Source: an uncultured Microbacterium sp. (GTDB lineage Bacteria > Actinomycetota > Actinomycetes > Actinomycetales > Microbacteriaceae). Taken from it: a stretch of 42,621 nucleotides of DNA. The position numbers were made by a program, and so were the translations under genes. Within the stretch, counting starts at the first letter, position 1, and each line of letters begins with the position of its first letter. Below are positions 14,747-22,565 of the stretch, in pieces. The DNA lies in assembly GCF_943912325.1 (NCBI RefSeq), contig NZ_CALTTX010000016.1, positions 1-42,621 on the forward strand, read 5' to 3'. Below the pieces are notes generated by a model. It saw only the letters and a list, made by a program, of their open reading frames with translations, made no database searches and had not been told where the DNA came from.

Positions 14747-15955
14747 ATGCGCGCCCGCGACCCGCACGAGCCGCACCGCGCGGCCTCGAGCCTCGAGCTG
14801 TTCTTCGACCTCGTCTTCGTCGTCGCCGTCGGCGTGGCCTCGGCCCAGCTGCACCACGCGCTGAGCGCCGACCACATCGTCAACGGTGTGCTGATGTTCG
14901 CGCTCGTGTTCTTCGCGATCTGGTGGGCGTGGATGAACTTCACGTGGTTCGCGACCTCGTTCGACGTCGACGACTGGCTCTACCGCGTGCTGACGTTCGT
15001 GCAGATGGGCGGCGTGCTCGTCATGGCGGCGGGGATCGCCCCCGTCTTCGAGCACCACGATTTTCGCGTGCTCGTGTGGTCGTACGTCGTCATGCGTATC
15101 GCGATGGTCGCGCAATGGCTGCGCGCGGCCGCGTCGGAGCAGACGCTCCGCACGACGACCCTGACCTACGCCGCCGGCATAGCGATCGTGCAGGTCTTGT
15201 GGGTGCTCTCGCTCGCGCTGCCCGCCGAGGCCATGCCCGTCGCCGTCCCCGTGCTCGTGATCGCCGAGCTTGCCGTGCCGATCGTCGCGGAGCGCCGCCG
15301 CGCGACGCCGTGGCATCCACATCACATCACCGAGCGCTACGGACTGTTCACCCTCATCGTGCTCGGCGAGAGTCTGCTCGCGTCGGCGAACGCGATCATC
15401 GAGGCGCTGCAGGACTCGCAAGCGCGGGCGGATGCCGGGGGTGAAGCAGCCGGCCACGGGTCAGCCGACGCCGTCGTCGCCGCCGCGTCGCACAGCGACA
15501 CGCTGCTGACGCTCATCGGCCTCGCCGCGCTCACCCTCATCGCGACGGCCGCGCTCTGGTGGATCTATTTCTGGCCCCCGCACCACGGGCTGATCGGCAC
15601 GCTCGCGCAGTCGATCCGCTACGGCTACGTGCACTACTTCGTGTTCGCGTCGGCCGCGGCGTTCTCGGCGGGAATCGAAGTGCACATCGACGCGCTGTCG
15701 GGTGAGGCGACGCTGCCCGCGCTCGCGGTGGGCTATAGCGTCAGCATCCCGGTCGCCGTTTTCATCCTCGGGATCTGGTGGATCGCCCTCCGTCGCTTCG
15801 GCGACCGCATCGTCAACACGGTCGTGCCGCTGTCTGCTGTCGTGATCCTGCTCGATCCGCTGCTGCCGTTCGACGTGGCCGTGACGGCGATCGTGCTCGT
15901 CATCGTCGTCGCGGTGCTCGTGTGGCGGCCGCCGCTGCCACGCAAGAGCTCGTAG
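14747..15955 (+). CDS. Low temperature requirement protein A (LtrA) family membrane protein
   Basis: Polytopic inner-membrane protein, about 402 residues from ATG 14747. The family signature SSLELFFDLVFVVAVGVASAQLHH follows at residue 14, and around ten hydrophobic helices continue to the C terminus, with the conserved HITERYGLFTLIVLGE in the middle. LtrA was named for cold growth in Listeria; its molecular role is unknown. The frame is open to a TTG at 14696, which would add 17 Arg-rich residues. The ATG is preferred because it leaves the usual short basic N terminus, but no Shine-Dalgarno decides it. Confidence 0.88.
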   Translation: MRARDPHEPHRAASSLELFFDLVFVVAVGVASAQLHHALSADHIVNGVLMFALVFFAIWWAWMNFTWFATSFDVDDWLYRVLTFVQMGGVLVMAAGIAPVFEHHDFRVLVWSYVVMRIAMVAQWLRAAASEQTLRTTTLTYAAGIAIVQVLWVLSLALPAEAMPVAVPVLVIAELAVPIVAERRRATPWHPHHITERYGLFTLIVLGESLLASANAIIEALQDSQARADAGGEAAGHGSADAVVAAASHSDTLLTLIGLAALTLIATAALWWIYFWPPHHGLIGTLAQSIRYGYVHYFVFASAAAFSAGIEVHIDALSGEATLPALAVGYSVSIPVAVFILGIWWIALRRFGDRIVNTVVPLSAVVILLDPLLPFDVAVTAIVLVIVVAVLVWRPPLPRKSS

Positions 15956-16032
15956 CGCCCGAGCCCGCAGCACCAGTGCCCGCGTGGGTCGGCACCCGCG
16001 CGCTGGCGCAACACCCGCGCTAACCCTGCGCC

Positions 16033-18537
16033 TCAGTGCACGCTGTGCGTGCGCTCGAGCTTCGCTCCCTCGACGTCGACATCGGGGATGATCCGGTCGA
16101 GCCACCGCGGCAGCCACCACGCGGCCTTGCCGACGAGGTGCATGAGGGCGGGGACGAGGAGCATCCGCACGATGAAGGCATCGAACAGCACGCCGAACGC
16201 GAGGCCGAACCCGATCGGGCGGATCATCGACAGGTGGCTGAAGATGAACCCGCCGAAGACGCTCATCATGATGATCGCGGCGGCCGTCACGACGGCCCGA
16301 CCGTTGCGGCGACCCGCGACGACGGCCTCGCGCGCGGGGGTGCCGTGGGCGTACGCCTCGCGCATGCCCGAGACGAGGAAGAGCTGGTAGTCCATCGCGA
16401 GCCCGAACAGCACGCCCATGATGAGGATCGGCGCGAAGCTCAGCACGGGACCGGGGTCGTGCACGCCGAAGACCGCCGAGAGCCATCCCCACTGGTAGAT
16501 CGCGGTGATCCCGCCGAGCGCGGCGAAGAGCGAGAGCACGTAGCCGGCCGTCGCGATGAGCGGCACGAGCAACGAGCGGAACACGACGATCAGGATGATG
16601 AGCGACAGGCCCACGACGACCGCGAGGTAGATCGGCAGGGCGTCGGCGAGCTTCTGCGAGACATCGATGTTGCCGGATGCCTGTCCCGCGACGCCGAGCG
16701 AAACCTCGCCGTCGATCCCCGAGACGCTCACGGGCGAGAGGGCGCGCAGGTCGCCGACGAGCAGTTCGGTCGATTCGCTCGATGGCCCGCCGTTGGGGAT
16801 CACCTGGAAGGCGATGATCGTGCGGTTGTCGGACACCGCGACGGGAGCGACTGCCGCGACGTCGTTCTGTTCCATGAGCACACCCGCGATGGCGGCCTGC
16901 TCGGCGACCTCGTCGTCCTGTGAGACGGGATTCGGCAGTTCGGCCACCACGAGGATCGGGCCGTTCTGGCCCGCGCCGAAGGCGTTCTCGACGGCCTTGT
17001 AGGCCTTGTACTGCGTCGTGTCGGTCGCTTCGGATCCGCCGTCGGGCAGGCCGAGGCGCATCGACAGCGCCGGGATCGCGATCACGAGCAGCAGGGCGCT
17101 CGTCGCGATGACGGTCGCGACCGCGCCCCACGTGTTGAGGCGGCGCAGCGGCTTCGGCGCGTGCGCCTCGGTGCCGATCGTGGCGCGGGCGCGGCGGCCG
17201 AGCGCGCGCGTGCCGAGCAGGCCGAGGATCGCGGGAGTGAGGGTCACCGAGACGAGCACCGCGACGAGCACGCACGCAGCGCCGACGATTCCCATGACCG
17301 ACAGGAACGGGATGCCGGTGACGAGCAGCGCGACGAGCGCGACGATGACGGTCGACCCGGCGAAGACGACCGCGTTGCCGGCGGTCCCGTTGGCGAGCGC
17401 GATCGACGCACGAGCATCCATTCCCTGCACGAGTTGCTTGCGATGCCGGTTGAGGATGAAGAGGGAGTAGTCGATTCCGACGGCGAGGCCGAGCATGACG
17501 CCGAGCACGGGCGTGACCGAGGCCATGTCGACGACGCCCGAGAATGCGAGCGACCCGGTGACGCCGACGCCGACGCCGACGAGCGAGCTGATGAGCGGGG
17601 TCAGAGCGGGCAGGAGCGCGCGCATCATGACGATCAGCACGATGAGGGCGATCACGACGCCGATGATCTCGCCGGCCCCGAGGATGCCATTGAGCGAGGT
17701 CGCGATCGTCGAGGAGTAGTTGACCTCGACGCCCGCGATGTCGGCGGCGTCGAGCGCGCTCGCGACGGCTTCTTTCGTCTCGGGCGCGAGCGTGAAGAGG
17801 TCGTTCTCGAACGCGATCGTCGCGACGGCCGTCGTGCCATCGCTCGAGACGGTCTGCAGCTTCGCCGCGTACTGCAGCAGCTTCTCACCATCATCGATCG
17901 TCTTCTTGTTGGTCTCGAGCTTCGCCCGGCCCTCGTCGATCTGCTGCTGCCCGGCCGTGATCTTCGCCTTCTCGGCGTCGAGCTGCGACTGCTGTGCGTT
18001 CAGTTGCGCGAGCGCGGCGGCGGGGGCGCCCGCGGCTTCCGCCTGCGCGCGTGCCTGATCGAGCTTCTGCTGCCCCGCGGTGAGCTGCGCCTGACCCTGA
18101 TCGAGCTGCTGCTGCGAGGCATCCAATTGCTCCTGGCCCTGCTCGAGCTGGGTCTTGCCATCGCTCAGCTTCTGCTGCTGATCGGCGCGCTGCTGTTCGG
18201 TCGTGAACGGGTTGACCGTCGCGGTTACACCGTCGAGTTTTGCGATGTCGCTGAGCAGGGTGCCGATCGCGGACTTCTGCTCGTCGGTGAACGCCGCGCC
18301 GTCGCTCGTCTGGAAGACGGCCGATCCCGTCGCACCCTTCGCGTCGGGCAATTCGTCGGCGAGGGCGTCGGTGACGCGCTGCGTCTCGGTGCCGGGGATC
18401 GAGAAGCTCTGCGCGAGCGACCCGCCGAAGAGGGCGAATGATCCGCCCGCCGCGCCGAGGATCACGATCCAGCCGATGATGACGAGCCAGGCGCGCCGTG
18501 CGCTGAAGCTGCCGAGGCGGGCGAGAAGAGAGGCCAT
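16033..18537 (-). CDS. MMPL/RND-family transporter with coiled-coil outside domain
   Basis: Exporter-type membrane protein, 834 residues. Helix 1 is at residues 15-38. An outside domain follows, including a long Gln-rich coiled coil at about residues 115-220 (repeats such as QLDQGQAQLTAGQQKLDQ and AEKAKITAGQQQIDEGRAKL), of the kind seen in YhgE/Pip and SMC-like extracytoplasmic domains. Two five-to-six-helix bundles carry MMPL signatures: VTPVLGVMLGLAVGIDYSLFI and ILIMGVLFGLAMDYQLFLVS, each with the proton-relay Asp-Tyr. Related proteins move lipids or drugs. The ATG at 18537 follows GAAGGA. It is divergent from a TetR regulator that probably represses it. Confidence 0.92.
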   Translation of the reverse strand: MASLLARLGSFSARRAWLVIIGWIVILGAAGGSFALFGGSLAQSFSIPGTETQRVTDALADELPDAKGATGSAVFQTSDGAAFTDEQKSAIGTLLSDIAKLDGVTATVNPFTTEQQRADQQQKLSDGKTQLEQGQEQLDASQQQLDQGQAQLTAGQQKLDQARAQAEAAGAPAAALAQLNAQQSQLDAEKAKITAGQQQIDEGRAKLETNKKTIDDGEKLLQYAAKLQTVSSDGTTAVATIAFENDLFTLAPETKEAVASALDAADIAGVEVNYSSTIATSLNGILGAGEIIGVVIALIVLIVMMRALLPALTPLISSLVGVGVGVTGSLAFSGVVDMASVTPVLGVMLGLAVGIDYSLFILNRHRKQLVQGMDARASIALANGTAGNAVVFAGSTVIVALVALLVTGIPFLSVMGIVGAACVLVAVLVSVTLTPAILGLLGTRALGRRARATIGTEAHAPKPLRRLNTWGAVATVIATSALLLVIAIPALSMRLGLPDGGSEATDTTQYKAYKAVENAFGAGQNGPILVVAELPNPVSQDDEVAEQAAIAGVLMEQNDVAAVAPVAVSDNRTIIAFQVIPNGGPSSESTELLVGDLRALSPVSVSGIDGEVSLGVAGQASGNIDVSQKLADALPIYLAVVVGLSLIILIVVFRSLLVPLIATAGYVLSLFAALGGITAIYQWGWLSAVFGVHDPGPVLSFAPILIMGVLFGLAMDYQLFLVSGMREAYAHGTPAREAVVAGRRNGRAVVTAAAIIMMSVFGGFIFSHLSMIRPIGFGLAFGVLFDAFIVRMLLVPALMHLVGKAAWWLPRWLDRIIPDVDVEGAKLERTHSVH

Positions 18538-18635
18538 GTCGGGTCCTTCGACGAAGATCGAACGGGTAGTGTGCGGATCGGCGCGTCGTCGGGCCGGGAC
18601 TAGAGTATTCCGTCAGGTGTTGGAAAGATGAACGG
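18538..18635. promoter_or_regulatory. Divergent control region, MMPL exporter / TetR
   Basis: Ninety-eight bases between divergent starts. CTTCG-A-CGAAG is a perfect 11-base palindrome just upstream of the exporter start. TAGAGT near 18602 is a plausible plus-strand -10, followed by TTCC-N10-GGAA. Either dyad could be the TetR operator; I cannot choose. Confidence 0.35.
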
Positions 18636-19295
18636 GTGGGCGAATTCTCAGCAAACGAGCGGACGGATGCCGTGATGAGCACGCGCATCGATCCCCGTGT
18701 CGTGCGCACGCGCGGGGCGTTGCAGGACGCGCTGTTGGCGCTCGCCCTCGAGCGTGAGCTCGACGAGATCACGGTGAGCGACATCGTCGAGCGCGCCGGG
18801 GTCAATCGGTCGAGCTTCTACCAGCACTACACCGACAAAGACACGCTGCTGTCGGATGCCTTGGGTCGGGGCCTCGAAGAGGTCGCCGAGCGCGCCGCGG
18901 TCTGCGCGGCGGTTCCCGTCTTCGTCGAGGGGGTGCCGCTGGGGCTCACGATGTACCTCGAGCACATCGCCGCGAACGCGCCGCTCTATCGCCACGTGCT
19001 CGGGAACCACGCGACGCCCGCCGCGGCGGCCAGCCTGCGCGAGCGGATCGTCGATACGGTCGCGGACTCGATCGATCCGGCCATGCCCGTCCTGTTCGCG
19101 GATGTGCCGCGCTCGGTCGTTGCCGCCGGCATCACCGGAAGCGTCTTCGCCGTCGTCGGCGAATGGTTGAGGATCGAGCCCCTCGCACCCGTGCCCGTCG
19201 TGGCGCAGTGGGTGTGGCGGGTGCTGACCGCGCTCGGGACGGTCGCCGCGCTCAACGACGCGGGCCCGGAGGGATTCTCGTCGTCGCCGCAGTGA
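18636..19295 (+). CDS. TetR/AcrR-family repressor
   Basis: DNA-binding regulator, 219 residues. The helix-turn-helix spans about residues 22-68 (RTRGALQDALLALALERELDEITVSDIVERAGVNRSSFYQHYTDKDTLL). The remaining helices form the ligand domain, ending with a variable tail. GTG 18636 has GGAAAG eight bases upstream; ATG 18675 (MSTRIDPRVV) is an alternative start. Head-to-head placement with the MMPL exporter suggests it represses that gene and itself, releasing on binding an exported compound. Confidence 0.9.
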   Translation: MGEFSANERTDAVMSTRIDPRVVRTRGALQDALLALALERELDEITVSDIVERAGVNRSSFYQHYTDKDTLLSDALGRGLEEVAERAAVCAAVPVFVEGVPLGLTMYLEHIAANAPLYRHVLGNHATPAAAASLRERIVDTVADSIDPAMPVLFADVPRSVVAAGITGSVFAVVGEWLRIEPLAPVPVVAQWVWRVLTALGTVAALNDAGPEGFSSSPQ

Positions 19296-19303
19296 CCTCG
19301 TCT

Positions 19304-20281
19304 TCATCGCAACGATGAGCGCGCCTCGGCGGCGACCTCGGCGGCGATCGCGTCGAGGGTGACCGAGCGCAGGTTCCACTGCTGCCACCACAGCGGCACG
19401 TCGATGTGCGATCGATCGATGCGGATGAGGGCGCCGGATGCCACGTCGTCGCGCGCCTGCGCCTCGGGAAGCAGCGCCCAGCCGAGGCCCAGCCGCACGG
19501 CGGTCGCGAAGTCGGCCGAGGCCGGCACGTAGCTGCGCGGCGGAGCCGCCGGGTCGAGTCCTCGCTCACGCAACCACCGGCCTTGCAGGTCGTCGGCGCG
19601 GTCGAAGTCGACCAGGGGTGCTCGCTCTAGGAGGACGTCGAGGGCGTCTCTGCCCGTGCGCGCCGCGAGGTGTCGTGCCACGTAGCTGGGGCTCGCGACG
19701 GGGATGTAGCGCATGGCGCCGAGGGGTGCGCTGCGGCATCCACTCACCGCCTTTTCTCGCGATGTCACGGCGGCCATGACCGTGCCCGCGGCGAGCAGGT
19801 CGGCTGTGCGGTCTTGATCGTCGCGGTGCAGGTCGAAGACGACGGGATGCCGGGTCGCGATGCGCGCGAGCGGCGCGAGGAACCATGTCGCGAGCGAGTC
19901 GGCGTTGACGGCGAGGGGGATGCTCCAGATCGGTAGCGCTTCGCTGCCGGCGGGGTTCTCGGCGTCTGGGTCGGTGGTGTCACGGTTCGTTCCCGTGGCC
20001 GTGCCCGGCACTGCATCCGGCCCTGCGCCGAGCGCTGTCAGGGCCTCGCGTTCGGCGAGCGCGGACTGTCGCGCGAGGCGCACGACGTGCGCGCCGGCCT
20101 CGGTCGCGCGGGCGGGTTTCGAGCGGACGAGCAGCACGCGGCCGAGGTCGTTCTCGAGAGTGCGAATGCGTTGGCTCACCGCCGAGGGCGTGATGTGCAG
20201 GCGCTTCGCAGCCGCGTCGAGCGTGCCTTCGTCGACGACGACGGCGAGGGTGGCAGCGAGGTCGTGGTCGATCGTGGGCAT
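19304..20281 (-). CDS. lysG: LysR-type regulator of the ArgP/LysG group
   Basis: Transcriptional activator, 325 residues. Winged helix at residues 3-62 (LAATLAVVVDEGTLDAAAKRLHITPSAVSQRIRTLENDLGRVLL, typical of the ArgP/IciA group), then a periplasmic-binding-protein-like effector domain (WSIPLAVNADSLATWF, FDLHRDDQDRTADLLAAGTVMAAVT). LysG in Corynebacterium glutamicum senses lysine, arginine or histidine and activates lysE. Divergent adjacency to a LysE-type exporter matches exactly. An Asp/Thr-rich insert at about residues 90-108 is unusual. AAGGA lies before the ATG at 20281. Confidence 0.9.
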   Translation of the reverse strand: MPTIDHDLAATLAVVVDEGTLDAAAKRLHITPSAVSQRIRTLENDLGRVLLVRSKPARATEAGAHVVRLARQSALAEREALTALGAGPDAVPGTATGTNRDTTDPDAENPAGSEALPIWSIPLAVNADSLATWFLAPLARIATRHPVVFDLHRDDQDRTADLLAAGTVMAAVTSREKAVSGCRSAPLGAMRYIPVASPSYVARHLAARTGRDALDVLLERAPLVDFDRADDLQGRWLRERGLDPAAPPRSYVPASADFATAVRLGLGWALLPEAQARDDVASGALIRIDRSHIDVPLWWQQWNLRSVTLDAIAAEVAAEARSSLR

Positions 20282-20303
20282 TAGGCATCCTTATGTCTCT
20301 GAA

Positions 20304-20329
20304 GAAACCGTAGCTGTACTTTTGGTTTC
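20304..20329. promoter_or_regulatory. Inverted repeat operator between lysG and lysE
   Basis: GAAACC (20304-20309), 14 bases, GGTTTC (20324-20329). It lies just upstream of the lysE -10 box, a suitable place for a LysR-type activator. Confidence 0.5.
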
Positions 20330-20338
20330 GTTGCGCCG

Positions 20339-20344
20339 TAGCGT
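20339..20344 (+). promoter_or_regulatory. -10 box of a leaderless lysE promoter
   Basis: TAGCGT, CTGGAT, then the GTG start at 20351. Confidence 0.45.
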
Positions 20345-20350
20345 CTGGAT

Positions 20351-21013
20351 GTGTCTTTCGCTCTGGGTGCTGCTCTCGCCGGTTTCGGCCTCGGTCTTTC
20401 GCTGATCGTCGCGATCGGGGCGCAGAACCTGTTTGTGCTGCGGCAGGGCATCCGGCGTGCGCACGTCGGTGTTGTGGCCCTGATCTGCGCCCTGTCGGAT
20501 GCCGTGCTCATCGCCCTCGGCGTCTCGGGGGTGGGGCTCGTGCTGCACGCCGTGCCGTGGCTGATCGTCGCGGTGCGGTGGGCGGGAGCCGTGTTCCTCG
20601 TGGGCTACGGGCTGCTCGCCGCGCGGCGGGCGTGGCGTCCGTCGGGCGCGGTGCTCGGCGTGGGTGACGGTAGCGGCGCGATTGAGCGAGTCGATGACGG
20701 TGAGGTTGTCTCGACGCCGCGCACGGGTCTGGCCGCGACGGTCGCGACCTGTTTGGCGCTGACCTGGCTGAACCCCCACGTGTATCTCGACACGGTGTTT
20801 CTGCTCGGCGGTGTTGCGGCGACTCACGGCGACGCGCGGTGGTGGTTCGCTCTCGGCGCGATGGTGGCCAGTGTGATCTGGTTCACAGGGCTCGCCTATG
20901 GGGCGCGCTGGGCGGGACGCTGGCTCGCCCGCCCGGGAGCCTGGCGTGTGCTCGACGCGATCATCGCCGTGGTCATGATCGGCCTCGGGGTCTCGCTCGT
21001 GCTCGGGCTGTAA
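20351..21013 (+). CDS. lysE: LysE/ArgO-type basic amino acid exporter
   Basis: Inner-membrane exporter of lysine and/or arginine, 220 residues, six predicted helices. Seen: GLSLIVAIGAQNLFVLRQGIRR at the N terminus (the LysE family signature), ALICALSDAVLIALGVSG, and LTWLNPHVYLDTVFLLGG in the second half. An Ala/Gly/Asp loop at about residues 98-125 separates the halves. GTG 20351 lies six bases after TAGCGT. The divergent LysG-type gene should activate it when basic amino acids accumulate. It may complement the arginine catabolic pair at the left of the window. Confidence 0.93.
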   Translation: MSFALGAALAGFGLGLSLIVAIGAQNLFVLRQGIRRAHVGVVALICALSDAVLIALGVSGVGLVLHAVPWLIVAVRWAGAVFLVGYGLLAARRAWRPSGAVLGVGDGSGAIERVDDGEVVSTPRTGLAATVATCLALTWLNPHVYLDTVFLLGGVAATHGDARWWFALGAMVASVIWFTGLAYGARWAGRWLARPGAWRVLDAIIAVVMIGLGVSLVLGL

Positions 21014-21033
21014 GCCGCCTCGCCCGGGCCGCG

Positions 21034-21290
21034 GTGACGTATCGCCACGCGGTGGTGACGCATCCGTCCCGCCGTCGTGAAGCATCCGTCCCGCCGTCGT
21101 GACGTATCGCCGCGCGGTCGTGCTTCGGCTGAGTCGTCAGGGCACATCGCCTGAGCCGTCGTGCCCCATCGTCGCGATGCGGTACCCGAGCGGCATCGGG
21201 CGAGCTGCGGTTACCCGATAGTCGCGAGGGATCGCTGGTGGCGTCGTGGCGCAACTTCAGCCGTCGTGACGCATCGCCCTGGCTGGTCTT
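21034..21290. repeat. Degenerate tandem array of about 21-bp units
   Basis: Consecutive units start at 21034, 21055, 21077, 21099, 21120, 21141 and 21161, each close to GTGACGCATCGCCCCGCCGTC, spaced 20-22 bases. After a more diverged stretch two further units end near 21290 (GTGGCGCAACTTCAGCCGTC, GTGACGCATCGCCCTGGCTG). The array fills the gap between the convergent lysE and phosphotransferase genes. No supported reading frame. Confidence 0.7.
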
Positions 21291-21303
21291 GAGGCGATCC
21301 GAC

Positions 21304-22278
21304 CTATTCCGCCGCGGACTTCGCGACCTCGTCGGCCGTCTCGATCCCGAGCGCGAGGTAGTCGGGATTGTCGTCGCTCTGCTGCAACAGGATGAGGGCG
21401 ACGGCGGCGGCCCACGCGCGGGCGCGGGTCCAGGTGGCAGCGTCGACGTGCGGGCTCGCCACTTGAAAGACGCTTCTCCCCGCGGCATCGAACGCGAGCC
21501 ACGCGACAGCCAGATCGTATGCCGGATCTCCCGCGGTGACATCGCCGAAATCGATCAGGGCGACGAGTTCGCTGTCGCGGGCGATGAGATTTCCGGGATG
21601 CAGGTCGCCGTGGATCCAGACGGGCGGGGCGCTCCAGGGCTCTGTCGAGAGGCCCGCGCCCCAGGCAACCGCCAGCGCCCTCATCGTTTCCGGCGTGACC
21701 GATGCCGACCCCGCCTCGACTCGCGCCGAGACCGTCTCGGCCCGTTCGACGAGTGGCACGCCGCGAAACGGATTGCGCGGCGCTTCTGGGTGTGCGGGGG
21801 TGTGCAGGCGCGCGAGTGCCTCGGCGAGGCGCGGGGCCCACGGTGTGCGCTGCGGGCGGGGAACGGCGATTGCGTTGGTACCGGCGAACCACGGCACGAT
21901 CGACCACGGCCAGGGGAAGGTGTCGGTGGGCGATCCGGCGAAGAGGGGTGTCGGAAGGCTCAGCCCGCTCGGCGCGACGAGTTCGGCCAGCACCGGAACC
22001 CACCGCTGTTCGTGCCGCACGAGTGGTGCCGCGGCAGCGCGTCGCGGCACGCGCACAGCAAGCTCTTCCGCGCCCGCGCCAGCGCCCTCGCCCGCGCCCG
22101 CGCCCGTGCCTGTGCCTGTGCTCGTGCCTGTGTCTGTGCCCAGGCGCCAAACGCTGCAGTCCCACCCGTCGTTGGACCACTCGAGCCGCCCGCCGCCGAA
22201 CGCCGGCGCTTGCGCCGCGAGCAGATCGCGCACGCGCGTCTCGTCGATGACGACCTCGGCTACGGGCTTGTCGGGCAT
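21304..22278 (-). CDS. APH-fold phosphotransferase
   Basis: Kinase of the aminoglycoside phosphotransferase/choline kinase fold, 324 residues. The catalytic loop WIHGDLHPGNLI and the metal motif LIDFGDVTAGDPAYDLAV are intact. The N-lobe is interrupted at about residues 45-70 by a Thr-Gly then Ala-Gly repeat. Substrates of this family range from aminoglycosides and macrolides to homoserine and sugars; nothing here decides. ATG 22278 (MPDKPVAEVV) lies six bases after TACGAT; a longer frame from 22470 is rejected because it reads through the palindromic element. Confidence 0.88.
   Translation of the reverse strand: MPDKPVAEVVIDETRVRDLLAAQAPAFGGGRLEWSNDGWDCSVWRLGTDTGTSTGTGTGAGAGEGAGAGAEELAVRVPRRAAAAPLVRHEQRWVPVLAELVAPSGLSLPTPLFAGSPTDTFPWPWSIVPWFAGTNAIAVPRPQRTPWAPRLAEALARLHTPAHPEAPRNPFRGVPLVERAETVSARVEAGSASVTPETMRALAVAWGAGLSTEPWSAPPVWIHGDLHPGNLIARDSELVALIDFGDVTAGDPAYDLAVAWLAFDAAGRSVFQVASPHVDAATWTRARAWAAAVALILLQQSDDNPDYLALGIETADEVAKSAAE
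22070..22142 (-). repeat. Hexanucleotide repeat inside the phosphotransferase gene
   Basis: Runs of GCCCGC and GTGCCT hexamers on the plus strand encode an alternating Gly-Thr then Gly-Ala stretch in the N-lobe. Six-base units keep the frame. Confidence 0.7.
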
Positions 22279-22284
22279 CGAATG

Positions 22285-22290
22285 ATCGTA
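22285..22290 (-). promoter_or_regulatory. -10 box of a leaderless promoter
   Basis: Minus strand TACGAT, CATTCG, then ATG at 22278. Confidence 0.45.
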
Positions 22291-22306
22291 GGGCCTCCGG
22301 CATCCC

Positions 22307-22392
22307 GCCGCCCCCGCGAGGCATGCACAGCACGCCGAGGCATGCGAATCCGGCGCCTGCCTCGCCGCCGATCGCATGCCTCGCGGGCGGGG
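22307..22392. repeat. Dispersed palindromic element, copy B
   Basis: Outer arms CCCGCGAGGCATGC (22313-22326) and GCATGCCTCGCGGG (22374-22387) are perfect. An inner pair CGAGGCA and TGCCTCG flanks GAATCCGGCG. It is clearly related along its whole length to copy A at 13349. Here it sits between divergent genes, so termination is not its only possible role. Confidence 0.75.
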
Positions 22393-22536
22393 TCGGCGCA
22401 TCGCCCACCGAGGGTGTGTCCACATCCGTCGGAGCAATGCGTGTCGCGGTCCGGATGACCAGAAATGCACCGCTCACGATCGTGTCGATGAATCGTGCCC
22501 GCACGCCTTTCCTACCGCGGGGCGTACACTATCCAC

Positions 22537-22551
22537 GATTGTCAGACAATC
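22537..22551. promoter_or_regulatory. GntR-type operator upstream of the hydroxyacid dehydrogenase
   Basis: GATTGTC-A-GACAATC is a perfect 15-base palindrome 14 bases before the ATG at 22566. Its core TTGTCAGACAA fits TNGTNNNACNA, the consensus I know for LldR of Corynebacterium and the FadR/FCD group. TACACT at 22525-22530 may be the -10 box, placing the dyad over the transcript start as for a repressor. Confidence 0.6.
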
Positions 22552-22565
22552 TCGATGGAGAGTTC

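Noticed and set aside
21034..21290. CRISPR array
   Set aside because: Units are adjacent without unique spacers, there are no cas genes, and units drift gradually.
22323..22565. N-terminal extension of the FAD/Fe-S dehydrogenase to 22323 or 22491
   Set aside because: It would read through the palindromic element and the operator. ATG 22566 has GGAGAG and begins the conserved region.
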